Positions 8,250-18,402 of a stretch of 55,454 nt of DNA are shown in pieces. The position numbers were made by a program, and so were the translations under genes. Position 1 is the stretch's first letter; every line of letters begins with the position of its first letter. The notes below the pieces were generated by a model. The model saw only the letters and a program-made list of their open reading frames with translations. It was not told the DNA's origin and ran no database searches. The stretch is from DASTPP01 sp035762175 (GTDB lineage Bacteria > Myxococcota_A > Polyangia > Polyangiales > Polyangiaceae), in NCBI GenBank assembly GCA_035762175.1, contig DASTPP010000251.1, positions 1 through 55,454 on the forward strand, written 5' to 3'.

Positions 8250-9105
8250 AGGCGTCGGACAGCCGCACGAGACCCTCGTCGATGCGGGCGTAGCTGACCA
8301 GGCAGCGCGAGGCGCCCCCCGCCTTCTCGCAGAGCTCGACCATGGGCAGCCGCACCACGTTGACGCCCCACGAGGCCGCGAGCCGCGTCACGCGCTCGGG
8401 CGTGAGGTGCGGCACCAGCCAGTCGCCGCCGACCGGCAGGCCGTTGGTCGCGTACGCCCGGATCTCGTCTTCGCTCACCGGCGCGAGCGCCTCGGCCCCG
8501 AAGGCCCGCTCGAGCTCGCGCCACCCCTCGCCTTCGATGACGGAGGGGCAGGCGAGCACCTTGCCCGCCGCCTCGAGCGGCAAGAGCGCCATGTTGCCGT
8601 GGAAGGCGGGCTCGCGCACCCTGACGACGATCGCGTCGGGGAAGTACGCGCGCGCCGACTCGACCCCCTTCGCGTCGGTGCGCCCGCCATAAAACAGGAT
8701 CGTACGCCCCCGGAACCACGCGACGTCGCCCTGCGCCTCCCAGGTGCCCTCGACGTCGACCGGCTCGAGGCCCAGGTCGAGCGCGACGCGGCGCCAGAGC
8801 TCGCGCTCGCCCCGCCGGTGCGCCGCCCCCATCGAGGGCAAGAGAAAGAGGCCGCGTCCGCCCCGCTCGACGAGCTGGCCGCACTCGGCCGCGTAGGGCA
8901 GGCCCGTCAGCTCGGTCTCGGGCGGCGGCAGCAGGCAGACGACCCGCCCGCCCCGCGCCTCGATGGCGTCGGCGAGCGAGAGCCACTCGCCGAGCGCCGC
9001 CCGGGCGTCGACCTGCGGCGCCGAGCGGCTGCGGAAGTTGGCGCGGCCGCGCAGCGCCCAGCCCGGGCCCGGCGGCGACATGAAATAGAGGTCGACGTTG
9101 CCCAT
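8206..9105 (-). CDS. Amidinotransferase / dimethylarginine dimethylaminohydrolase-like protein
   Basis: This 299-residue protein fits the amidinotransferase (guanidino-modifying, GME) superfamily, which attacks the guanidinium of arginine derivatives through a Cys. The sequence shows RANFRSRSAPQVD at the N-terminus, FYGGRTDAKGVE in the position of the family's G-x-RT-x-x-G element, the catalytic His in FHGNMALLPLE, and a C-terminal GGASRCLVSYA equivalent to the family's GGS-x-x-C active-site Cys. The length is right for DDAH or arginine deiminase-like enzymes. I cannot separate hydrolase from transferase activity. It is cytoplasmic, with no signal peptide, and lies 46 nt downstream of the FKBP lipoprotein gene. 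Confidence 0.78.
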   Translation of the reverse strand: MGNVDLYFMSPPGPGWALRGRANFRSRSAPQVDARAALGEWLSLADAIEARGGRVVCLLPPPETELTGLPYAAECGQLVERGGRGLFLLPSMGAAHRRGERELWRRVALDLGLEPVDVEGTWEAQGDVAWFRGRTILFYGGRTDAKGVESARAYFPDAIVVRVREPAFHGNMALLPLEAAGKVLACPSVIEGEGWRELERAFGAEALAPVSEDEIRAYATNGLPVGGDWLVPHLTPERVTRLAASWGVNVVRLPMVELCEKAGGASRCLVSYARIDEGLVRLSDAYDYRSRRPELAARA

Positions 9106-9151
9106 GCCGAAGGCCTTTCGCTGCGCCCCGTGCGCCCGCGCGCGCCCCGCC

Positions 9152-10132
9152 CTACTGCGTCATCTCGTGCGGGTTGGTGACGGTCGTCGGGTCGAAGACC
9201 GCCAAGAGCTCGACGTCGAAGACGAGCATGCCGGCCGGGGCCCCGGGCCGCGTGGGCACGTCGCCGTAGGCGAGGTCGGCGGGGACCCAAAAGCGGACCT
9301 TGTCGCCGGCCTTCATGAGCTGCAGGCCTTCCGTCCAGCCCTTGATGACCTGGTTGAGGCGCAGCTTCACCGGCTTGCCCTTCGCCACCGAGCTGTCGAA
9401 CATGCGCCCGTCGATCGTCCAGCCCGTGTAGTGCACCTCGACCCCGTCGGTCCCCTTGGGCGAGTTGCCGTCGCCCTGTTTGAGGTGCCGGTAGGCGAGG
9501 CCCGAGCTCGTGCGCTTGGCGGTCTTCGGCACGCCCGAGACGTCGGCGGGCGGCGGCGGCGGCTTCGGGGTGGGCCGCACGATCAGCAGCTCGACGTCGA
9601 AGACGAGGTCGCCGGCGGGCGCCTTGCGGAAGGGCCGCTCGCTGTAGGCGAGCCGCGCCGGGATCCAAAAGCGGCGCTTCTCGCCGGCCACCATCAGGTG
9701 CAACCCCTCGGTCAGCCCCTCGATGACCTGGGCCGCCCGCATCGAGACGGGCGAGTCGGTGGCGAACGAATTGCCGACGGTCGTGCCCTTTTTGTCCCAG
9801 GCGACGAAGTGAAAGCCGACCGCGTCCTCGGGCTCGGGGTGCACGACGCCGGTGCCGGGCTGCAAGACGATCGAGGCGAGGCCCGAGAGGCTGCGCTGGG
9901 CGTTCGGCGGCGGGCCGGCGAGGTCGGGCGGGGGCGGCGCGGGCGTGACGGGCACCTGGGTCGAGCCGGAGGGGGCCGAGCCCGACGCCGACGCCAGGGC
10001 GGAGCCCGAGGCGGCCGCCGCCGCGTTGGCCCCCCCGTGCGCGCCGCCCGGGTCGCAGGCGCCGGAAGCGACGCCCGTCAGGGCACCGAGGCCGATGAAC
10101 GCGGGGGCCAGGAGGGGGGCGAGCCGTCGCAT
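9152..10132 (-). CDS. Double-domain FKBP-type peptidyl-prolyl isomerase lipoprotein
   Basis: This is a 326-residue protein. The start MRRLAPLLAPAFIGLGALTG leads into SGAC, a lipobox, so it is probably a lipoprotein of the periplasmic face. An Ala/Ser/Pro linker is followed by two FKBP domains. The N-terminal one (about 100-210) is divergent: VIEGLTEGLHLMVAGEKRRF and IPARLAYSE. The C-terminal one (about 215-320) is canonical: VEVHYTGWTIDGRMFDSS, VIKGWTEGLQLMKAGDKVRF, VPADLAYGD and GMLVFDVELL. Both keep the WxP-x-x-LAY-type core. The role would be proline isomerisation and chaperone help for exported proteins. The frame stays open far upstream, but the ATG at 10132 with its signal peptide is the only sensible start. 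Confidence 0.9.
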   Translation of the reverse strand: MRRLAPLLAPAFIGLGALTGVASGACDPGGAHGGANAAAAASGSALASASGSAPSGSTQVPVTPAPPPPDLAGPPPNAQRSLSGLASIVLQPGTGVVHPEPEDAVGFHFVAWDKKGTTVGNSFATDSPVSMRAAQVIEGLTEGLHLMVAGEKRRFWIPARLAYSERPFRKAPAGDLVFDVELLIVRPTPKPPPPPADVSGVPKTAKRTSSGLAYRHLKQGDGNSPKGTDGVEVHYTGWTIDGRMFDSSVAKGKPVKLRLNQVIKGWTEGLQLMKAGDKVRFWVPADLAYGDVPTRPGAPAGMLVFDVELLAVFDPTTVTNPHEMTQ

Positions 10133-10215
10133 GGGGGGCGCATCGTGGGGCAAAGCGAGCGAAAACGCACGCAAAAAACCGCGCCCGAGGGGCGCCCGGC
10201 CCCGCCGGGGGGCCC

Positions 10216-11610
10216 TCAGTCGAAGATCTTGCCGGGGTTCAAGATGCCCCCCGGGTCGAAGACGCCCTTGAGCGACCGGAAGAGCGCGATCTCGGCCTCG
10301 CTGCGGCTGTAGCCGAGGTACGGCTTCTTCAGCAGGCCGACGCCGTGCTCGGCCGAGATGCTGCCGCGGTGCTCGCGCACGAGCGAGAAGATCACGTGGT
10401 CGGCCTCCGAGGTCTTCCGAAAGAAGGCCTCGCGGGCCATGCCCTCGGGCTTCATCACGTTGACGTGCAGGTTGCCGTCGCCGATGTGGCCGAAGAGGCA
10501 AATCTCCCAGTCGGGGTAGGCCTCTTCGAAGGCGCGCTCGAGCCCCGCGCAGAAGGCCCCGAGCGCGGCGATGGGCAGCGCGACGTCGTTCTTGTGCGGC
10601 AGCCCCGTCGCGCTCAGGCTCTCGCTGATGCCCTCGCGCAGCGCCCAGAGCGCCGCCGCCTGCGAGCCGTTCTGGGCCATGGTGCCGTCGACGACCAGGC
10701 CCCGCTCGAAGAGCGAGGCGAGCCAGGGCTCGAGCGCCGACGGGTCTTGGGCCTCGGCCTCGAGCAGCACGTAGCACGAGGGGCGCGCCGCGAGCGGGGG
10801 GCCGAGGCCGCGGTGCCGCTCGAGGCGGGCGAGGCAGCGGTCGGTGAAGAACTCGAAGGCGCTGATGGCGAAGGGGCCCCGCCGCGCCTCCTCGAAGAGG
10901 CGCAAGACGCCGGGCACGCCCTCGACGCCGAAGAGAAAGACGTCGAGGCGGCCCGGCAGGCGGGCGAGCTTGAGCGTCGCGGCCGTGATGACCCCGAGCG
11001 TGCCCTCGCTGCCGATGAAGGCCTGGCGCAGGTCGACCCCGGTGTTGTTCTTCTCGAGCGCCCCGTTCAAGTCGAGGGGCTGCCCCGCGCCCGTCACCAC
11101 CTCGAGGCCCAGCACCCACTGCCGGGTCAGCCCGTACCGAATCACCTTCACGCCGCCGGCGTTGGTCGCGATGTTGCCGCCGACCTGGCTCGAGCCCTTC
11201 GAGGCGAAGTCGACCGGCCAGGTGAGGCCGTGCGGCGCGCAGTGCCGGTGCACCGCCTCGGTGATCGCCCCCGCCTCGACCCGCAGCGTCTGGCCGAGCA
11301 CGTCGACCTCGCCCAGCGCCCGCATCCGCTCGAGCGAGAGCACGAGCTCGCCCCGGGCCGCCACCGCCCCGGCCGCCAGGCCCGTGCGCCCGCCCGAGGG
11401 CACCACGGCGATTCGCCGGTCGTTGCAAAAGCGCAGCAGGGCCACAACCTCGTCGCGCGTCTTCGGGAAGGCGACGGCGAGGGGGGCGGGCTCCAGCACT
11501 TTGGTCCAGTCTTTGCCGTATTCGCGCAACTCGGCGGGGTCGCGCGTCAGGGCGCCTTCGGGCAAGAGGCGCCCGAGCTCGGCGAGCAGATCAGCGGGGG
11601 AGGGGGGCAT
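10216..11610 (-). CDS. FAD-linked D-2-hydroxyacid dehydrogenase, probably D-2-hydroxyglutarate dehydrogenase
   Basis: This is a 464-residue protein of the GlcD/D-LDH/D2HGDH (VAO) family. The FAD-binding half shows VVPSGGRTGLAAGA, DFASKGSSQVGGNIATNAGG and RQAFIGSEGTLGVITAATLK. The C-terminal cap carries GHIGDGNLHVNVM (metal-ligand His residues), SISAEHGVGLLKKPYL and FDPGGILNPGKIF. The length and motifs fit D-2-hydroxyglutarate, D-lactate or glycolate oxidation with electrons passed to an acceptor such as an ETF. The divergent neighbour is serA, with 93 bp between the starts. SerA-type enzymes are known to reduce 2-oxoglutarate to D-2-hydroxyglutarate, and in some bacteria D2HGDH recycles it to drive serine synthesis. 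That context makes D2HGDH the best guess. The sequence motifs alone do not exclude D-lactate. Confidence 0.88.
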   Translation of the reverse strand: MPPSPADLLAELGRLLPEGALTRDPAELREYGKDWTKVLEPAPLAVAFPKTRDEVVALLRFCNDRRIAVVPSGGRTGLAAGAVAARGELVLSLERMRALGEVDVLGQTLRVEAGAITEAVHRHCAPHGLTWPVDFASKGSSQVGGNIATNAGGVKVIRYGLTRQWVLGLEVVTGAGQPLDLNGALEKNNTGVDLRQAFIGSEGTLGVITAATLKLARLPGRLDVFLFGVEGVPGVLRLFEEARRGPFAISAFEFFTDRCLARLERHRGLGPPLAARPSCYVLLEAEAQDPSALEPWLASLFERGLVVDGTMAQNGSQAAALWALREGISESLSATGLPHKNDVALPIAALGAFCAGLERAFEEAYPDWEICLFGHIGDGNLHVNVMKPEGMAREAFFRKTSEADHVIFSLVREHRGSISAEHGVGLLKKPYLGYSRSEAEIALFRSLKGVFDPGGILNPGKIFD

Positions 11611-11703
11611 CGGCGCCTACCATGGCCCCCGCGGGGCCCGGGCGGCAAGGCGGGCCGTCACCCCTTGACGCGCTGAGCAGTAACGCTATGCCCCCCGGGC
11701 CCC
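11611..11703. promoter_or_regulatory. Divergent promoter region between the D2HGDH-like gene and serA
   Basis: These 93 bp separate the two divergent starts and must hold promoters for both, unless they are leaderless. The core contains a less GC-rich stretch (TTGACGCGCTGAGCAGTAAC, 11665-11684). No obvious palindromic operator is visible. Confidence 0.4.
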
Positions 11704-12951
11704 ATGGCCACACCCGTCCGCATCCCGCCCGAGCGCCGCACGATGAGCCACCCCCTGCGCGTGTTGCTGCTCGAAAACATCCACCCCGTGGCCACCTCGA
11801 TGTTCGAGGCCGAGGGGCTCGAGGTCGAGACGGCCAAGGGGGCGCTGACGGGGGCGGCGCTGGTCGAGCGGCTGCGCGACGTCGACGTGCTCGGCATCCG
11901 CAGCAAGACCCACGTGACGGCCGAGGTGCTCGAGGGGGCGCCGGGGCTGCTCGCGGTCGGCTGCTTCTGCATCGGCACCAACCAGGTCGACCTCGTCTCG
12001 GCCAACGCCCGGGGCGTGCCCGTCTTCAACGCCCCCTTCAGCAACACCCGCAGCGTCGCCGAGCTCATCTTGGCCGAGGCCGTCATGCTCGCCCGCCAGC
12101 TCGGCGACCGGGTGCGCGAGATGCACCAGGGCGTCTGGAAGAAGGTCGCGACCTCCTGCTACGAGCTGCGCGGCAAGACCCTCGGCATCGTCGGCTACGG
12201 CCACATCGGCTCGCAGCTCGGCGTGCTCGCCGAGGGCTTCGGCATGCGGGTCGTCTTCTACGACATCGCGACCAAGCTGCCGATGGGCAACAACCGCCCC
12301 TGCCCGAGCCTCGGCGAGCTCTTGCGCGAGGCCGACTTCGTCACGCTGCACGTGCCCGAGACCCCGCAGACCAAGCTCATGATCGGCGCGCCCGAGCTCG
12401 CCGCGATGAAGCGGGGCGCCTTCTTGCTGAACGCCAGCCGCGGCAGCGTCGTCGACATCGGCGCGCTCGCCGCCGCCCTGCGCGAGGGGCAGGTGGGCGG
12501 CGCCGCCGTCGACGTCTTCCCCGAAGAGCCCGAGGGCAACGGCCCGGGCTTCGTCACCGAGCTGCAGAGCCTGCCCAACGTCGTGCTCACCCCGCACATC
12601 GGCGGCTCGACGGCCGAGGCCCAAGAGGCCATCGGCCGCGAGGTGGCGACCAGCCTCCTGCGCTTCCTCGGGGCGGGCACGACGACGCCCTCGGTCAACT
12701 TCCCCCGCGTCGAGATGCCCGTCTCGCCCGGCGCCCACCGCATCCTGAACGTGCACCGTAACGTGCCCGGCGTCATGAGCGCCATCACCCGCATCGTGTC
12801 CGAAGAGAAGGCGAACATCCGCGGCCAGATGCTCGCGACCGACCCGAACATCGGCTTCCTCGTGATGGACCTCGACCAGGAGGTCTCGCGCGCCGTGACC
12901 GACGCCATCCGCCGGCTGCCGACCGACATCCGCACGCGCATCGTCTACTGA
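11704..12951 (+). CDS. serA: D-3-phosphoglycerate dehydrogenase
   Basis: SerA oxidises 3-phosphoglycerate with NAD in the first step of serine synthesis. At 415 residues it has the compact E. coli-type layout rather than the long form with an extra domain. The substrate domain contains LGIRSKTHVT and FCIGTNQVDL, with NAPFSNTRSVAELILAE after it. The Rossmann motif is TLGIVGYGHIGSQLG. The catalytic Arg is in NASRGSVVD, the Glu in FPEEPEGN and the His in LTPHIGGSTAEAQEA. A C-terminal ACT domain, NVPGVMSAITRIVSEEKANI and onward, gives serine feedback. Either ATG 11704 or ATG 11743 could be the start; the second lies closer to where the conserved domain begins. It is divergent from a D2HGDH-like gene. 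Confidence 0.93.
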   Translation: MATPVRIPPERRTMSHPLRVLLLENIHPVATSMFEAEGLEVETAKGALTGAALVERLRDVDVLGIRSKTHVTAEVLEGAPGLLAVGCFCIGTNQVDLVSANARGVPVFNAPFSNTRSVAELILAEAVMLARQLGDRVREMHQGVWKKVATSCYELRGKTLGIVGYGHIGSQLGVLAEGFGMRVVFYDIATKLPMGNNRPCPSLGELLREADFVTLHVPETPQTKLMIGAPELAAMKRGAFLLNASRGSVVDIGALAAALREGQVGGAAVDVFPEEPEGNGPGFVTELQSLPNVVLTPHIGGSTAEAQEAIGREVATSLLRFLGAGTTTPSVNFPRVEMPVSPGAHRILNVHRNVPGVMSAITRIVSEEKANIRGQMLATDPNIGFLVMDLDQEVSRAVTDAIRRLPTDIRTRIVY

Positions 12952-13108
12952 CCCCCCGCCCGTTCTCTCGCCCCCCGTGACCGGTCGGTTACGGCCCGGC
13001 AGGGCCGCGGCCCGGGCGCCCGGCCGGCAGGGGGCCGGTGCGCCCGCCCCTCGGGGGGTACGGAAGGCCCCGCGCGTGTCGCCCGTAGGTTGCTTGCGAG
13101 AGACGCCC

Positions 13109-13717
13109 ATGGCCCCCCTCCCTCGCCGGCGCTGGCCCGCCGCCCTGCTCTTGGTCGCCCTGCCGCTCCAGGCCTGCGGCGGCGGCGAGCAGGTCCGGGT
13201 GCGGGTGCCGCTGCGGCAGAACCCCGAGGGGGCCCTCGTGGCCGAGCGCTGCGTGCTCGACTGCCGCATCCACGCGGGCGCCCTGCCCTCGAAGTACGCC
13301 GAGTGCCTGGCGGGCTGCCCCGGGGCCGAGGTCGAGGGCGGCGAGCGCTGCGAGGCCGAAGACCGGGCGCCGAGGGCGGTCTGCGTCGAGTCGCCCCGCG
13401 ATCCGAACGCCGAGGTCGCCGAGAGCGACGAGCCGAAGAGCAGCGGCCGCGGCGCCGCCGAGGCCGTGAGCGCGGGGTTGAGCATCGCCTCGCTCTTGCT
13501 CGACCTCGCCAGCATCGGCAGCAAGAAGCGCAAAGGTGGCGCCGGCACGTCGGGCGGGCGCGAGAGCTCGGGCGCGCGCTCGTCGGGCGGGCACCACGGC
13601 GCGGCCTCGCCCTCGCGGGGGCACGCGCCGGCCTCGCCCTCGCGGGGGCACGCGCCGGCCTCGCCCTCGCGGGGCTCGTCGTCGGGGCACTCGCCGGCGA
13701 AGCCGAGCGTGAACTGA
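13109..13717 (+). CDS. Six-cysteine lipoprotein, copy 1 of a tandem pair
   Basis: This is a 202-residue protein. The signal peptide ends in LPLQAC, a lipobox. A domain of about 65 residues follows: VRVRVPLRQNPEGALVAERC, with Cys residues spaced as C-x3-C, C-x3-C, C and a final AVCVE. It then passes through a hydrophobic segment (AVSAGLSIASLLLDLASIGS) into a Ser/Gly/His tail holding a 9-residue (27-bp) repeat, ASPSRGHAP, about three times (13605-13680). The gene 41 bp downstream encodes a clear paralogue. The function is unknown. The ATG is chosen because it sits directly before the signal peptide; the frame is open further upstream. Confidence 0.7.
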   Translation: MAPLPRRRWPAALLLVALPLQACGGGEQVRVRVPLRQNPEGALVAERCVLDCRIHAGALPSKYAECLAGCPGAEVEGGERCEAEDRAPRAVCVESPRDPNAEVAESDEPKSSGRGAAEAVSAGLSIASLLLDLASIGSKKRKGGAGTSGGRESSGARSSGGHHGAASPSRGHAPASPSRGHAPASPSRGSSSGHSPAKPSVN

Positions 13718-13758
13718 GGCGCCCGCGCGCACGCTCGTTGCTACCTCGCGATCCGCGC

Positions 13759-14385
13759 ATGGCCCCGACGCACCGCCTTCTTCGCCCTCGCGCCCTCGTC
13801 GCCTCGCTCGCCCTCGGCCTCGCGGCCTGCGGCTCGAGCGGCGCGGTGGGCCGGGTGCGCGTGCCCATCGCCTACAGCCCCGTCGGCCCGGCGAAGGCCG
13901 AGCAGTGCGTCGCCACCTGCCGCGCCCACCACGGGGCCGACGTGGCGGCGTACGGACGCTGCCTGTCCGAGTGCCCGGGCGCCGAGATCGAGCACGGCCA
14001 GCGCTGCCGGGACGTCCGCGAAGGCCCGCGCGCGGTCTGCGTCGAGATGGCAATGCACGCGTCGGGCCCCGGGCGCCCGACCCCCCCGAGCTCGAGCGGC
14101 GACGGCGACGATGACGGCGGCGGGGGCTTCGTCGGGGCGCTGCTCGGCGCGATCGTCGGGGGGGCCATCGAGTCGGCCGTCCGCGGCGGCGGCAAGAGCA
14201 AGGTGAGCGAGCCCGCCCCCGCGCACGAAGACGCCCAGGCGGCCCCGACGGCGCCACCCGCCCGCGGCGCCGCGCCGCCCGCCCGGGTCGCGGCCGCGCC
14301 GACGAAAGAGCACGCCAAGGCGTCGCCCTCGCGCGCCTCGTCGTCGGGCGGCAGGGGCAACGACAAGAAGCCGCGCGTCGAGTGA
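13759..14385 (+). CDS. Six-cysteine lipoprotein, copy 2 of a tandem pair
   Basis: This is a 208-residue protein. The lipobox is GLAAC. The conserved domain VRVPIAYSPVGPAKAEQC carries the same Cys pattern as the upstream paralogue and the same close, GPRAVCVEMA against APRAVCVESP. A Gly-rich hydrophobic segment, GGFVGALLGAIVGGAIES, resembles a glycine-zipper membrane helix. A low-complexity Ala/Pro/Lys tail follows. The pair clearly arose by tandem duplication, with the globular domain conserved and the tails free to drift. It is probably co-transcribed with copy 1. The role is unknown; an envelope location is inferred from the lipobox. Confidence 0.7.
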   Translation: MAPTHRLLRPRALVASLALGLAACGSSGAVGRVRVPIAYSPVGPAKAEQCVATCRAHHGADVAAYGRCLSECPGAEIEHGQRCRDVREGPRAVCVEMAMHASGPGRPTPPSSSGDGDDDGGGGFVGALLGAIVGGAIESAVRGGGKSKVSEPAPAHEDAQAAPTAPPARGAAPPARVAAAPTKEHAKASPSRASSSGGRGNDKKPRVE

Positions 14386-14551
14386 CACGGCCCGCGGGGG
14401 GGGGCCGGGCGCGCGCCCGCGGGCCGCGTTTCGGGGGCGACGTCCCTGCGACAATTTTCTAGCGGGCGGGCTTTCGGGCGCCCCTCTACCACGTTCGGCC
14501 GGTCGCTTAGGGCTCCGAAGAGCGGCGCGGGGTGAGGTATCCTACGGCGCG
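14386..14551. other. Intergenic, upstream of the FHA activator
   Basis: This stretch of 166 bp holds no gene. A short, less GC-rich segment, GCGACAATTTTCTAGCGG, lies at 14448-14465 and may mark a promoter. No sigma54-type GG-N10-GC box is evident to me. Confidence 0.35.
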
Positions 14552-15882
<1,331 letters not shown>

Positions 15883-15886
<4 letters not shown>

Positions 15887-18294
15887 GCGCGAAGGCCCCG
15901 CCCGGGGCCGCGCCGGCCGCGGGCGAGGGGGCCGCGGCGGCAGCGAGCGCGGCGCCCGCGGGCCCGCCCGGCGAGGGCGCGCGCGACGAGGTGCTCTTCG
16001 GCTGGGACGACACGCCCGGCATCGTCTCGGTCTGGGCCGACCGCGACGGCTCGGCCTTCGTCTGGCGGCGCGAGCGCGGCGCGCTCGTCGTCGCCCGCGA
16101 GCGCTTCGAGGCCTGGGCCCTCGCCGCCTCGCCCCGCGACTGGGAGGCCGCCCGCGCCGCCCGCGCCCCCGGCCACGACGCCGTGCGCTGCGACGAGCTC
16201 GCGGGCCCCGAGGGCAGCTACCGCTACCGCCTCTCGGCCCCGAGCGCGCGCCGGCTCGAGGCCTTCGTCACCGCCGGCGCCGCCCGCCGGCTCGGGCGCC
16301 CCGTCGCCTCGCTGCGCGAGCTCGGCGACGCGTACTACGAGCAGGGCCCCGCCGAGCAATACCTCAGCGCCACCGGGCGCGCCTACTTCGGCGGCCTCGC
16401 GTACGGAGACCTCTGCCGCATGCAGATCGATCTCGAGACGACGGCGCTCGAGCCCGAACGGGGGCACATCTTCCTCGCGGCGGTGCGCACCTCGGGCGGC
16501 TTCGAGGCGACGCTCGAGGCGACGACCGAGCGCGAGGAGCGCGCCCTCCTCGAGCGGCTCTGCGAGCTCGTCGCGCGGCTCGACCCCGACGTCATCGAGA
16601 ACCACAACCTCTTCGGCTTCGACCTGCCCTTCCTCGTCACCCGCGCCGCGAAGCTCGGCGTGCCCCTCGCGCTCGGGCGCGGGGGCGAGGCGCCGCGGCC
16701 CTTCCGCGTGCCGTCCCGCTTCGGCGGCCGCCTCGAGCTGCGCTACCGGCTGCGCGGCCGCGAGCTCATCGATACGCTCGACGCCGTCCGCCGCTACGAC
16801 TTCGTCGCCCGCGAGCTGCCGAGCCACCGCCTCAAAGACGTCGCCCGCCACTTCGGCCTCGCCCCCCCGGGACGCACGTACATCGACGGCGCCGACGTCC
16901 ACGACACCTTCCGGCGCGCGCCCGAGCGCGTCCGCCGCTACGCCCTCGACGACGTGCGCGAGGTCGACGCCCTCTCGCGCCGCCTGCTCGGCCCCGCCTT
17001 CGGCGTCGCCCGCATGGCCCCGCGCCGCTACGAGCAGCTCGCCACCGCCGGCCCCGCCATGGGCGTGCTCGAGCCCCTGCTCGTGCGCGCCTACCTGCGC
17101 GCGGGCGCCGCCCCGCCCCGCAAAGACCCCTCGCCCCCGCCGGGCCGGCACGCGGGCGGCGCCGTCTTTCTCTTCGCCACCGGCGTCGCCGAGCGCGTCG
17201 TCAAGGCCGACGTCGCCTCGCTCTACCCCTCGATCATGCACGCCTACCAGGTCGGCCCCGCCTGCGACCGGCTCGGCGCCCTGCTGCGCGTCGTCGGCGC
17301 CCTGCTCGGCCGCAGGCTCGCCCACAAGGCCGCCTCGAAGCGCCCCGGCCTGCCCGCCGCCCGCGCCGGCTACCACGACGCGATGCAGGCGGCGATGAAG
17401 CTCCTGCTCAACTCGGCCTACGGCTACATGGGCGCGACCGGCATGGCCCTCTTCGCCGACCTGCGCGCCGCCGACGAGGTCACCCGCCGCGGCCGCGAGC
17501 TGCTCGGCGTCGTTATCGGCGCCCTGCGCGAGGGAGGCGCCACCCTGCTCGAGGCCGACACCGACGGCGTCTTCTTCGCCGCCCCCGCCGGCGCGAGCGA
17601 AGCGGGCGAGCGCGCCCTCGTCGCCGCCGCCGCCGCGCGCCTGCCGCCCGGCATCCGCCTCGAGTACGAGGGGCGCTTCCGGGCCATGTTCAGCCACGAG
17701 GTCAAGAACTACGCCCTGCTCACCTACGGCGGCGATCTGCGCCTGCGCGGCGTCGCCCTGCGCTCGAGCCGCGCCGAGCCCTTCGGCGAGCGCTTCCTGC
17801 GCGAGGCCCTGCGCGCCACGCTCGAGGGCGACGTCCCCGCCGTCCGCCGCGCCTTCCTCGCCACCGTCGACGCCCTGCGCTCGCGCGCCCTGCCCACCGC
17901 CGACGTCGCCGCCCGCCTGCGCCTCTCGAAGTCGCCCGCCGAGTACGCCAAGAGCCGCCCCTCGCACCGCGAGGCCCCCTACGAGGCCATGCTCGCCTCG
18001 GGCCGCACGACCTGGACGCCCGGCGAGCGCGTGCTCGTCTACCGCGCCGAGGGCCGCGGCCACCGGCTCTCGCCCGAGCCCCCCGCCCCCGACCCCCGCG
18101 ACTACGACGCCGAGCACTACGTCGCGCTGCTCTCGAGCTCGTACGCCGCGCGCTTGCGCAAGGCCTTCGCCCCCGACGACTGGGCGCAGCTCTTCCGCCT
18201 CGACGGCCAGCGCGGCCTCTTCGACCCGCCCCTCGAGGGCATCGCGCCGCTAAGGGTGGGGGCCGCGTCAGCGCGGGGGGAGGCGGCGCCGTAA
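15883..18294 (+). CDS. Family B DNA polymerase with 3'-5' exonuclease
   Basis: This is an 803-residue protein. The exonuclease domain shows Exo I in MQIDLETTALE (about 180), Exo II in IENHNLFGFDLPF, and Exo III near YALDDVREVD. The polymerase domain has motif A DVASLYPSIM (Asp443), motif B KLLLNSAYGYMG (about 506) and motif C EADTDGVFF (Asp559 and Asp561), followed by KNYALLTYGGDLRLRG and a thumb. All catalytic acids are kept, so it should be active. The segment between motifs A and B is short, so the fingers are reduced. The C-terminus, SLFDP-like RGLFDPPLEGI, is similar to a beta-clamp or Pol II tail. The start is a TTG inside the stop of the FHA activator gene (TTGA overlap). The protein opens with an Ala/Gly-rich stretch, so the true start may lie slightly downstream. 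The likely role is repair or translesion synthesis. Confidence 0.9.
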
Positions 18295-18402
18295 CGCCCG
18301 GCGTGGGACACGCGCGCAAGGCGCACCCTTCGCGGGGGCATCGGCCAGCGGGCCCGATTCTCGCGCGCCATGGCCCCGCCTGCGACTTACAATGCCTGCG
18401 CC

